Source: a virus. From it: a stretch of DNA of 23,065 nucleotides. This document shows positions 6,691 to 12,743 of this stretch, one piece after another. Positions within the stretch are counted from its first letter, which is position 1, and the number at the start of each line of letters is the position of its first letter. The translations under genes were made by a program, and so were the position numbers. The notes beneath the pieces were generated by a model. The model was not told the origin of the DNA and did not search any database. It worked only from the letters and a program-made list of their open reading frames with translations. The DNA lies in IMG/VR virus record IMGVR_UViG_3300049483_000427, positions 1 through 23,065 of that record; one strand, written 5' to 3'.

Positions 6691-6882
6691 ACGTGGCACA
6701 ACATCACGGTCTACTTGATCGCCGTGGGGACCGCGGCGACCATCTTCTCGGCTTTGATCCTGACGTGGGAGCTTGTCGTCTACGGCCTCGGGCTCTGGCG
6801 GCAGCGACGTGCGGCGCGGCGATTGTCGCGTCTGCGCTCTGGACAGGAGCTCTCTGGACCTCCGGATTTTCACGGCAGGTGA
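6691..6882 (+). CDS. Small single-pass membrane protein, start uncertain
   Basis: Directly after the previous stop, and in the same frame, a 64-codon stretch reads WHNITVYLIAVGTAA..., a hydrophobic segment of about 24 residues, then a basic tail (WRQRRAARRLSRLRS). That is a typical small membrane protein, and the next gene overlaps its stop (GTGA). No ATG is available. Options are ACG at 6691 (behind AAGGGGTGA at good spacing), TTG at 6715 or GTG at 6724, the latter two lacking a ribosome site and shortening the membrane segment. I list the longest version. It might also be a read-through extension of the annealing protein, which I think unlikely. Confidence 0.4.
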   Translation, partial: TWHNITVYLIAVGTAATIFSALILTWELVVYGLGLWRQRRAARRLSRLRSGQELSGPPDFHGR

Positions 6883-7013
6883 AAGAGGCCGATCGCATCG
6901 CCGCCGAGACATTTCAGAAGGACGCGGACGGGGGGGTCCGCGTCCTCTCCCCTCGTCACGCCAAACGAAAGATGCAGAGGAGGCAACGTCGTGGCGAACG
7001 CGCGAGACGTTGA
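6879..7013 (+). CDS. Very small basic protein (44 aa)
   Basis: GTG 6879 overlaps the stop of the membrane protein, and the frame closes at 7013 inside the start of the DUF1376 gene. The product starts MKEADRIAAETFQKDADGG and ends in an Arg-rich tail (RKMQRRQRRGERARR). The second half overlaps the next gene by 23 bases and contains that gene's ribosome site. Function unknown; coding status rests on context. Confidence 0.4.
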   Translation: MKEADRIAAETFQKDADGGVRVLSPRHAKRKMQRRQRRGERARR

Positions 7014-7773
7014 CTATCGAATGGACTTCTACCCGAAGGATTTTTTCGCCTCGACGGCCTTCCTCTCGTTCGAGCAAAAGGGGGTGTATCTCCTGATGCT
7101 CGCCCTCGCGTGGACGCACGAGGCTTCCCTTCCGAGAGATCCGGAACGCATCCGGGAAGCCCTCGCGATTCCGAAGGACGCGTGGCGGCGCATCTGGCCC
7201 GCTCTTGAGGAGAAGTGGCCCGTTCGGAACGGGTTACGAAGGAACCCGCGACAGTCTGAGATCTGGCAGTCGACCCGTGAACGGCACGAAAGCTGGACGG
7301 CCCGGGGACGGAAGGGAAACGCGATCCGCTGGGGATCCTTGAAGGATCCTCCTGCGATCGCAAAAGGATCGCTGTCTCCGTCTCCGTCTCCGTCTCCGTC
7401 TCCTCCCTCTCTTATACGGAAGGGAGTATCTATCTCCGAGGATCTTCGTCGGCGCTTCGCGCCTCCGACAGTCGAGCAGGTTGCAGAGGAGATTTCCCGG
7501 AAGGGATTCAAGATCGATCCGGTGGCCTTCGTCGCCCATTACGAAGCGAAGGGCTGGAAGATCGGAAAGACGCCGATGAAGTCGTGGCGAGCAGCACTCG
7601 TCACGTGGAGCCGTCGAGACAAGAATCGGGAGTCGGGGATCGTGCCCGGCCGTCCTCTTCCCGCCGACGTGAAGGAATTCAATCGGCGGCTCGGGACCGT
7701 GGACGCCGAAACCTATGCCGATCTGTTTCGGCGCCGCTTCGGCTCCGACCCCGTGGAGGCCCGCGATGAGTGA
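6991..7773 (+). CDS. DUF1376-domain protein, likely replication-associated
   Basis: GTG 6991 has AGAGGAGG nine bases upstream. Residues 11-60 ('MDFYPKDFFASTAFLSFEQKG' then 'YLLMLALAWTHEASLP') match the DUF1376 signature, a winged-helix-like domain at the N-terminus of many phage replication or primosome-type proteins. A Ser-Pro repeat linker follows at 129-139, encoded by tandem hexamers at 7375-7404. The C-terminal domain (about 150-235) includes 'FVAHYEAKGWKIGKTPMKSW' spread over 174-194, a pattern seen in DnaD-like or replication proteins that recruit the helicase. The job of loading the replicative helicase is family-based inference. The gene lies between recombination genes and RusA, which fits a DNA-metabolism block. 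Confidence 0.75.
   Translation: MANARDVDYRMDFYPKDFFASTAFLSFEQKGVYLLMLALAWTHEASLPRDPERIREALAIPKDAWRRIWPALEEKWPVRNGLRRNPRQSEIWQSTRERHESWTARGRKGNAIRWGSLKDPPAIAKGSLSPSPSPSPSPPSLIRKGVSISEDLRRRFAPPTVEQVAEEISRKGFKIDPVAFVAHYEAKGWKIGKTPMKSWRAALVTWSRRDKNRESGIVPGRPLPADVKEFNRRLGTVDAETYADLFRRRFGSDPVEARDE
7375..7404 (+). repeat. In-frame hexamer microsatellite encoding Ser-Pro repeats
   Basis: Four perfect TCTCCG copies and one TCTCCT lie in frame in the DUF1376 gene and encode (Ser-Pro)5. Copy changes keep the frame and would alter linker length. A perfect inverted repeat GGATCCTT-G-AAGGATCC lies just upstream (7333-7349). Confidence 0.9.
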
Positions 7774-7936
7774 CACGCCGAGCCGCGAGGAACGGTGCGC
7801 GACGCTCTGCCCGGTCTGCGGCCTTAAGTACGGCCACGACCGAGACATTCACGCGATGGAGCCGGTGCCCGAACGCCGTATCGACCTGAAGTTTCATGCC
7901 CGTGCCCTGCAACTGCTGGAGGCCCGCGATGAGTGA
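7754..7936 (+). repeat. 20-bp direct repeat spanning two stop/start junctions
   Basis: TGGAGGCCCGCGATGAGTGA occurs at 7754-7773 and again at 7917-7936. Each copy contains a ribosome site (GGAGG), the ATG of the next gene and the TGA of the gene before it, so the whole coupling cassette is duplicated. Confidence 0.9.
7766..7936 (+). CDS. Small zinc-knuckle-like protein (56 aa)
   Basis: The ATG at 7766 overlaps the end of the DUF1376 gene and lies in the first copy of the 20-bp repeat, whose GGAGG serves as ribosome site. The product starts MSDTPSREERCATLCPVCG and has Cys11, Cys15, Cys18, His24 and His29, which could bind one zinc ion. It ends LLEARDE; the previous gene also ends EARDE because of the repeat. 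Function unknown. Confidence 0.6.
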   Translation: MSDTPSREERCATLCPVCGLKYGHDRDIHAMEPVPERRIDLKFHARALQLLEARDE

Positions 7937-8282
7937 GCGCATGAGCGACGAAAGTTTCGCTGAATTCGAGCGCATGGCAGAGGCGCTTGCGACGTTGGGG
8001 GACGTAATCTGTTGGCCGCCACTTATTGCCGAGGTCCGCCGCGCACGGGAGGCAGAGGCCGCCCTGCGCGCCGAGGTCGAGCGGCTGACGACAGAGTTGC
8101 AGATGGAGCGGATCGCCTACGGGCAAGCCTGCGACGACGAGAAGGCCCGGGCCGACCGCTACCGCAAGGCGATTCTCGACGCACCGCACGGTGCGCTTTG
8201 CAAAGCCGGATTCAAGAACCTCTACGACCCCGGCGGCAAATGTACCTGCTGGAAGGCCGCCGCGCTGGAGGAGAAGCCGTGA
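7929..8282 (+). CDS. Coiled-coil small protein with 'RYRKA..DAPH' and 'CWKAAALEEKP' modules (117 aa)
   Basis: ATG 7929 lies in the second copy of the 20-bp repeat; a second ATG at 7941 is also possible. A coiled-coil-like middle (about 37-65, 'AREAEAALRAEVERLTTEL') leads to 'KARADRYRKAILDAPH' and then three Cys around the end (C...C.CWKAAALEEKP). The same C-terminal modules occur in the next gene. Short proteins of this build ('LRAEVERL ... RYRKALEDAPH ... CTCWK') are widespread in phages and have no assigned function. The Cys pattern suggests a small metal site. Confidence 0.6.
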   Translation: MSERMSDESFAEFERMAEALATLGDVICWPPLIAEVRRAREAEAALRAEVERLTTELQMERIAYGQACDDEKARADRYRKAILDAPHGALCKAGFKNLYDPGGKCTCWKAAALEEKP

Positions 8283-8557
8283 GCAAGATTCTTGAGGGTA
8301 ACTTCCCGATCCAGAAATGCGCGCACGCAGACTATGGCCCGTTCTGCGACAAGTGCGCTGATGAGTTGCGCGCCGAGGTCGAATTTGAGCGCGACGCGAA
8401 GGAGCGTGCCGTCTCGCAGAATCGGTACTACAAGGCCCGTGCCGACCGCTACCGGAAGGCGCTGGAGGACGCGCCGCACGACTCACAATGCTTGCACGTT
8501 TTTTACGCCTACGGCTGCGACTGCTGGAAGGCCGCCGCGCTGGAGGAGAAGCCGTGA
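8246..8557 (+). repeat. 37-bp direct repeat at the ends of two tandem paralogues
   Basis: A perfect 37-base match occurs at 8246-8282 and 8521-8557. It encodes the shared ending CWKAAALEEKP, then stop, and contains GGAGGAG plus the GTG start of the following gene. A more diverged match lies just upstream of each copy (the 'KARADRYRKA' coding stretch near 8143-8172 and 8432-8461). Confidence 0.9.
8279..8557 (+). CDS. Paralogue of the preceding small protein (92 aa)
   Basis: GTG 8279 overlaps the previous stop (GTGA) with GGAGGAG upstream, inside the first copy of the 37-bp repeat. The N-terminus differs (MSKILEGNFPIQKCAHADYG, with 'CDKCADEL' giving a CxxC). The second half repeats 'KARADRYRKALEDAPH', a Cys pair and 'CWKAAALEEKP' from the gene before. 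This indicates a duplicated C-terminal module joined to a new N-terminus. Function unknown. Confidence 0.6.
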   Translation: MSKILEGNFPIQKCAHADYGPFCDKCADELRAEVEFERDAKERAVSQNRYYKARADRYRKALEDAPHDSQCLHVFYAYGCDCWKAAALEEKP

Positions 8558-8910
8558 ATCCCCGCGAACATTCCGGGGCGGATTTTCGGCGAATCATCTG
8601 TGGTACCTGCAACGATCTCCGCTGCGTCCGCGGTCGCGGAGGGGAACGAATTTCGTGTCCCCGATGCGGAACGGATTCTCAACGGAGGGACCTGTTCGCG
8701 CGTTACGCTCTCGTTCCCGAACTCGGGCGTTCCGATCTCACCCAGGAGGAGGAGGAGATCGTCCGCGAGTGGCGCGCGCGCGGACATCACGAACTCGATT
8801 GCCTTCGCTGGATAGAGGGCCGACGCTATGAGGCGTTGAAGGACAAGAAGTTTTTGAAAGAATGCTTTCATCGCCTCGCAGAATGGCGAGAAGCGGAGGA
8901 GCAGTCATGA
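8554..8910 (+). CDS. Zinc-ribbon hypothetical protein (118 aa)
   Basis: GTG 8554 overlaps the previous stop in the second copy of the 37-bp repeat. An N-terminal zinc ribbon is visible: Cys16-x2-Cys19 ('ICGTCND') and Cys35-x2-Cys38 ('SCPRCGT'). A helical part follows ('LTQEEEEIVREWRARGHHELDC', split over about 58-79, then 'GRRYEALKDKKFLKECFHRLAEW'). It may bind DNA or a protein partner, but no family is recognised. It ends ATGA-coupled to the membrane protein that follows. Confidence 0.65.
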   Translation: MNPREHSGADFRRIICGTCNDLRCVRGRGGERISCPRCGTDSQRRDLFARYALVPELGRSDLTQEEEEIVREWRARGHHELDCLRWIEGRRYEALKDKKFLKECFHRLAEWREAEEQS

Positions 8911-9119
8911 ACAGTTTTCGTTTTGCGGGATTCTTCTTCGGGATGTTCTTTGCCGCCGCTCTCGGCGGCTTCGTCCTCGGTAGCACCAGTCACGTCGGCC
9001 CAACGTATCTTGTCGTTGCGTCCCTCGCGGGAATCGCGGCGGGCGCGTTCGGTCTGACGACCGCCGTCGTGGCCATCGAGGAGAAGAAGATCGGAGGAGG
9101 GCCGCGCCGTGTCGAATGA
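8907..9119 (+). CDS. Small two-helix membrane protein (70 aa)
   Basis: ATG 8907 overlaps the stop of the zinc-ribbon gene. Two hydrophobic segments, about 5-24 ('RFAGFFFGMFFAAALGGFVL') and 33-56, with a short loop and a charged tail (EEKKIGGGPRRVE) point to an inner-membrane protein with two passes. It lies among DNA-metabolism genes, far from any lysis genes I can see, so I do not call it a holin. The next gene overlaps its end by 11 bases. Confidence 0.55.
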   Translation: MNSFRFAGFFFGMFFAAALGGFVLGSTSHVGPTYLVVASLAGIAAGAFGLTTAVVAIEEKKIGGGPRRVE

Positions 9120-9318
9120 CGAGACGGATCCGAAAACCCTCGCCCGTGCGATGCTCGCCCACGTGAAGGCGATCAACGATCTCAACCTTCAGCTTGCGCG
9201 CCTCGGTGTCGAGGTCCGGATCTCGCAGATTGACACCCGCGCGATCGGAGATCCCGTCCGAAACGTCGTCCTCCACGTCGAGCTGTTTCAGCGGCTCCGA
9301 GTGCAGGAGGCAAATTGA
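9109..9318 (+). CDS. Small hypothetical protein (69 aa)
   Basis: GTG 9109 follows GGAGGAGGG at good distance and starts 11 bases before the previous gene stops. The product begins MSNDETDPKTLARAMLAHVK and looks like a compact alpha/beta protein ('VEVRISQIDTRAIGD' near 34-48). No motif is recognised. Confidence 0.5.
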   Translation: MSNDETDPKTLARAMLAHVKAINDLNLQLARLGVEVRISQIDTRAIGDPVRNVVLHVELFQRLRVQEAN

Positions 9319-9524
9319 CGAGGCGACGGCAAGACCAGGCCCCGATTCAAGGACGGGTGATAGTGACGGTCGAGGACCTCATCGAGGAGCTTGAAAGACT
9401 CCCTCTTGGAACCCGCGTCGTCGTCGGTTGCATGCCCGGCCAAGAGTGGATCGAGATCGGCCCCTACTCTGCGGAGCTCGACTGCGTTCGCATCGTCGGC
9501 TCCTGCGACGGTGATCCCCCGTGA
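9315..9524 (+). CDS. Small hypothetical protein (69 aa)
   Basis: The TTG start at 9315 is supported by AGGAGG five bases upstream and by the TTGA overlap with the previous stop. The core 'VEDLIEELERLPLGTRVVVG' (about 19-38) resembles short phage proteins that begin 'TV.eLI..L..lp...pVvv' and fold as a small alpha/beta unit. Function unknown. Confidence 0.55.
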   Translation: MTRRRQDQAPIQGRVIVTVEDLIEELERLPLGTRVVVGCMPGQEWIEIGPYSAELDCVRIVGSCDGDPP

Positions 9525-9967
9525 TGATCGTCTTCTCGGTCCGGGGGGAGCCGAAGGGGCAGCCGCGCCCCCGAGCCTTCGCCCGGAAGATCGGCGGGCG
9601 ATACGTGGCGCGCATCTTCGACGCCGGTACGGCCGAAGCGTGGAAATCGGCGATCGCGATGGCCGCGCGTGCCCTCGTCCCGCCGTCTCCGGACATGGGG
9701 CCGATCATTCTTCGCCTCGCCTTTTCGATGCCGCGTCCGAAATCCCACTTCCTGAGCGGACGGCTTCGGGCGGATGCCCCTACGTGGTGCACGAAAAAAC
9801 CCGACGTGGACAATCTCGCCAAGGCCGTCATGGACGCCCTGACCGTGTGCCGGTTCTGGCGCGACGACGAGCAGGTTTGCCGCATCGAGGCGAGCAAGCA
9901 ATGGGAAGACGTTCACGCGCTCATCCCGCCCGGCGTCCGCATTGAAATCGAAGGAGCAACGATATGA
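9521..9967 (+). CDS. rusA: RusA-family Holliday junction resolvase
   Basis: Starts at GTG 9521 (or ATG 9524). 'GEPKGQPRPRA' (9-19) is the usual N-terminal block and 'KKPDVDNLAKAVMDAL' at 92-107 carries the conserved acidic residues Asp95, Asp97 and Asp105, with 'RDDEQV' (114-119) adding two more. These are the RusA metal-binding aspartates, which cut branched DNA. At 148 residues it has a typical RusA length. It would resolve recombination or replication intermediates made with the exonuclease/annealing pair upstream, or trim branches before packaging. Confidence 0.9.
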   Translation: MMIVFSVRGEPKGQPRPRAFARKIGGRYVARIFDAGTAEAWKSAIAMAARALVPPSPDMGPIILRLAFSMPRPKSHFLSGRLRADAPTWCTKKPDVDNLAKAVMDALTVCRFWRDDEQVCRIEASKQWEDVHALIPPGVRIEIEGATI

Positions 9968-10575
9968 AGATTCGCGATCGCATCATCGGCCTCGAGCGAG
10001 TACCCGCTTCGAAGCTGCTCCCGAATCCGAAGAACTGGCGACGACACACGGACGCCCAGGCGAACGCCCTTCGGGGGCTCCTCTCCGAAATCGGTTTCGC
10101 CGGGGCTCTCCTCGCGCGTCGAACGAAGAAGGGGTTGATGTTGATCGACGGCCATCTGCGGGCCGAGACGGCCCCGGACGCGAAGGTCCCCGTCCTCGTC
10201 CTCGACGTGACAGAGGAGGAGGCCGACAAGATCCTCGCCACGTTCGACCCCCTCGGGGCGATGGCCGAGGCCGACCACGAAGCCCTCCGCGTCCTCCTCG
10301 AAGGGATCTCGACGGAATCCCCGGACCTCCAGCAGCTTCTCGATTCCCTCAAGGGAGTGGCGGACGTTCACGGGGCCGTCGCCGGATACGAAAAGGCGGG
10401 GGACGACGCGGGCGCGGCCGCGAACGGCGACTGGGCTCTGATCTCCCTGAAGGTCCCTCCGGAGACGTTCACGGCCTACAACCTGCTTCTCGAAAAATGC
10501 CCGGGTCTCGAACCACACGAGAAATTCGCCGCCCTCGTTGCGCGCGCGGCGTCCTCCCTGCGCCCCCCGTCGTGA
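9964..10575 (+). CDS. ParB/Srx-fold domain protein directly upstream of dpdA
   Basis: ATG 9964 has AAGGAG eight bases upstream. The N-terminal domain has the ParB layout: 'VPASKLLPNPKNWRRHTDAQ' (13-32), 'LLSEIGFAGALLAR' and 'LMLIDGHLRAETA' (58-70, the GH.R motif of the nucleotide-binding site), then 'KVPVLVLDVTEEEADKILATFD'. The C-terminal third (about 110-203) is unrecognised and may bind a partner. ParB-domain proteins in phages often accompany methylases, but none is seen here. The gene overlaps dpdA by GTGA, and in bacterial dpd islands a ParB-like protein (DpdB) works with DpdA, so a role in base exchange is a reasonable inference, not shown by the sequence. Confidence 0.8.
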   Translation: MKIRDRIIGLERVPASKLLPNPKNWRRHTDAQANALRGLLSEIGFAGALLARRTKKGLMLIDGHLRAETAPDAKVPVLVLDVTEEEADKILATFDPLGAMAEADHEALRVLLEGISTESPDLQQLLDSLKGVADVHGAVAGYEKAGDDAGAAANGDWALISLKVPPETFTAYNLLLEKCPGLEPHEKFAALVARAASSLRPPS

Positions 10576-11417
10576 ACATCTACCTCGTCGGTTTCGACGG
10601 TCTCGTGAACGGATTTCCTCCGGAGGACTTCCGTCGTCTCGCGCGCTATCGCAACGTCGGGGCCCTCGCTTCGTACTTCAACTATCGCAAGCCCGGTACG
10701 CCGCTGAATCCGAACATCCTCACGATTCGGCGCCTCGGCTGGAAGATGTTCCTCGACTCGGGCGCCTTCTCGGCCCTGCACACCGGCGAGAAGATCGAGC
10801 CAGGAGGGTACGCGGATTTCATCCACGCGCACCGGCAGCACTTCGACGTGATCGCCTCGCTCGACGTGATGCGCGATCCGGTCGCCTCGGAGAAGAACTT
10901 CGCCTATCTCAAGAAGCGCGGCCTCGGGGAAATCGTCCTCCCCGTCTACCACTACGGCTCCGAGAGGAAGTACCTCGACCGCGCCCTCGATGCGTCCGGG
11001 GGACGCGTGGCGATCGGTGGTGTCGCGCGGCTGCGTCCGAAGGACGCCTTGCGATGGCTCTCGGGGACACACGAATACCTCGCGAAAAGGGGATGCCGCT
11101 ACGTTCACGGCTTCGCCGTGACGGGGATGCAGTCGATGGCCGCGTTTCCGTGGTCGTCGGTCGATTCGACCGTGATCCAGAAGGCCGTCGCTCACAACCT
11201 CTTCTTCGTCGGGATGCCGCCGCGACGCCTCGCGCCCTCGATGCTTCTCACGGCCCCGCTGGCCGTGCAGCTCGAAATCGGGAGGATCCTGCGGGGGGCC
11301 AAGACGAGGAAGATTTTCAACGCCGGGACGCGGCAGGCCCTGTGGATGTACTCCGCTCGTTCTTTCGTCGAGTACGTTCAGCGCATGACGGTCGCGAGGA
11401 GGAAACGGAGACCATGA
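10572..11417 (+). CDS. dpdA: DpdA-like 7-deazaguanine DNA transglycosylase (TGT superfamily, phage type)
   Basis: GTG 10572 overlaps the ParB-gene stop; no clear ribosome site, so translation is probably coupled. The protein (281 aa) looks like a short phage-type DpdA: 'MFLDSGAFSALHTG' (59-72), 'FDVIASLDVM' (91-100), 'LPVYHYGSERKYL' (123-135), 'VAIGGVARL' (146-154), 'YVHGFAVTG' (177-185) and 'PWSSVDSTV' (193-201). The order Asp-x-GAFS, D, VYH, IGG, HG, SVDS is that of a TIM-barrel tRNA-guanine transglycosylase relative. Likely catalytic aspartates are among Asp62, Asp98 and Asp198. Only one Cys (175) is present, so the zinc site of tRNA-type enzymes is missing. The role would be swapping guanine in DNA for preQ0. 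The que genes and folE downstream strongly support a DNA target. Confidence 0.83.
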   Translation: MNIYLVGFDGLVNGFPPEDFRRLARYRNVGALASYFNYRKPGTPLNPNILTIRRLGWKMFLDSGAFSALHTGEKIEPGGYADFIHAHRQHFDVIASLDVMRDPVASEKNFAYLKKRGLGEIVLPVYHYGSERKYLDRALDASGGRVAIGGVARLRPKDALRWLSGTHEYLAKRGCRYVHGFAVTGMQSMAAFPWSSVDSTVIQKAVAHNLFFVGMPPRRLAPSMLLTAPLAVQLEIGRILRGAKTRKIFNAGTRQALWMYSARSFVEYVQRMTVARRKRRP

Positions 11418-12013
11418 TCAAAATCGGCTTCATCGGGAATTCCTGCACCGGAAAGACGACGGCGGCCTTCGGCCTCATTGCGGAACTGAAATTCCGGAAG
11501 GCTCTCGTCGGCTACTGCACGGACATGGCGCGCGCGATCACCTTCGCCCCGCAGCTACTCGACACGAAACCGTCCGCTCGCCTGCACGTGCTCTTCCGCC
11601 AACTGGTGGCCGAAACGGAGCAGACGATCCGGCCCGATGCCGACTACATCGTGACGGAGCGCACGGCCCTCGACTGGTGGATCTATTACCGCTGGACGTG
11701 TGAGAACGTGGGCGAGCCACCGTCGCGGGAAATCGAGAATCTCGTGCGCGCGTGGGTCGCGAGCTACGACCTGCTCTTCTTCATGTCCGGAGCCGGAATG
11801 CAATACGTGGACGATGGCTATCGGCCGGCGACGACGCGGATCCGAAACGAGGTCGAACCGTTGTACGCCGAGGAAGTCGCGTGGCTCGCGAAGGGAATCG
11901 CCCGCGACCTCCACGTGATTCAGGGGAGCGACGTGCGGGGGAGACGCGATCTCGTCGTTGCCGCGGCTCTCGAAGCCCTTTCGCCTCTCACGATTCGGGA
12001 GACGAGGCGTTGA
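11414..12013 (+). CDS. P-loop kinase/ATPase-like protein in the modification cluster
   Basis: ATG 11414 overlaps the dpdA stop, with GGAGGAAACGGAG before it. A Walker A motif is plain at 8-15 (GNSCTGKT). 'ADYIVTERTALDWWIYY' at about 76-92 resembles the 'D...ER...D...Y' block of NadR/AAA_28-type nucleotide kinases, and 'YDLLFFMSG' (118-126) looks like the strand leading to a sensor region. At 199 residues it matches small nucleoside or nucleotide kinases. Substrate is unknown. It might phosphorylate a nucleotide or power the DpdA/ParB reaction; both are guesses from its place between dpdA and queC. Confidence 0.7.
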   Translation: MIKIGFIGNSCTGKTTAAFGLIAELKFRKALVGYCTDMARAITFAPQLLDTKPSARLHVLFRQLVAETEQTIRPDADYIVTERTALDWWIYYRWTCENVGEPPSREIENLVRAWVASYDLLFFMSGAGMQYVDDGYRPATTRIRNEVEPLYAEEVAWLAKGIARDLHVIQGSDVRGRRDLVVAAALEALSPLTIRETRR

Positions 12014-12726
12014 GCGTCGAGACGCGAGAGCGCGTTCTCCTCTTCTCCGGGGGGATGGATTCGGTCGCGTGCCGCTATCTCTGGCGGCCCGACCATCTGC
12101 TCTACTTCGACGTGGGGACCCCGTACGCCGCCGCCGAGATCGCACGCCTTCCCCCTCATGCGATCGTCCTCGATCTCAAGGGGCTCGCCCCTCTCACCCG
12201 TCCCGACACGATCCTCCCGATGAGGAACCTCGTCTTTGCCGCCCTCGCGTCCTGTTACGGGGGGACGATCGCGATCGGAGCGACGAAGGAGGATCGGGTG
12301 CTCGACAAGAGCGTGGAATTCGCGGCCCTCGCGTCGCAGCTCCTGACGTTCCTGTGGACCCCGCAGTGGTGGACGACGGGAAAGACCGTCGACGTGATAC
12401 TCCCGCTGAAGCATCTGACGAAGTACGAAATTCTCGGCGCCCTGAAGGCCGAGGGACACGATCTCGAACGGGTCGCGCTCGAATCGTTCTCCTGCTACTA
12501 CCCGCAGCCGTCCGGAGCCTGCGGATCGTGCAAGCCCTGCTGGCGGCGATGGCTCGCCTTCGCGGCCCACGGGGTCTCGTCCATCCCCGACTGCTCCGTC
12601 TACGCCCGGGAGATCGTCCTACCGAGAATCCAGTCGGGGGAGGAGGGGCGCGAGGAGGAGGGACGACTTCTGTGCAGCGTCCTCGATGTTCCGTACCGTC
12701 CGCGTCCGAAGCGGCTATACGATTGA
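12010..12726 (+). CDS. queC: QueC, 7-cyano-7-deazaguanine (preQ0) synthase
   Basis: TTG 12010 overlaps the previous stop (TTGA). It carries the PP-loop 'SGGMDS' (13-18) for ATP, 'LPMRNLVFAALA' (69-80) as in QueC, and a zinc site Cys162, Cys171, Cys174, Cys177 in 'SCYYPQPSGACGSCKPC' (C-x8-CGxCxxC). QueC turns 7-carboxy-7-deazaguanine into preQ0 using ATP and ammonia. The zinc cluster lies earlier than in typical bacterial QueC, and about 60 residues follow it (178-238), with the last part 'LDVPYRPRPKRLYD'. In the cluster it supplies the base that DpdA inserts. Confidence 0.92.
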   Translation: MSVETRERVLLFSGGMDSVACRYLWRPDHLLYFDVGTPYAAAEIARLPPHAIVLDLKGLAPLTRPDTILPMRNLVFAALASCYGGTIAIGATKEDRVLDKSVEFAALASQLLTFLWTPQWWTTGKTVDVILPLKHLTKYEILGALKAEGHDLERVALESFSCYYPQPSGACGSCKPCWRRWLAFAAHGVSSIPDCSVYAREIVLPRIQSGEEGREEEGRLLCSVLDVPYRPRPKRLYD

Positions 12727-12743
12727 AAGAAGGGGGGAGAGGC

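Noticed and set aside
8907-9119. Holin
   Set aside because: Two membrane helices fit, but no endolysin or spanin is near and the gene lies in the DNA-metabolism block.
11414-12013. Thymidylate kinase
   Set aside because: The P-loop fits, but I could not see the thymidylate-kinase DR and lid motifs; a general kinase-like label is safer.
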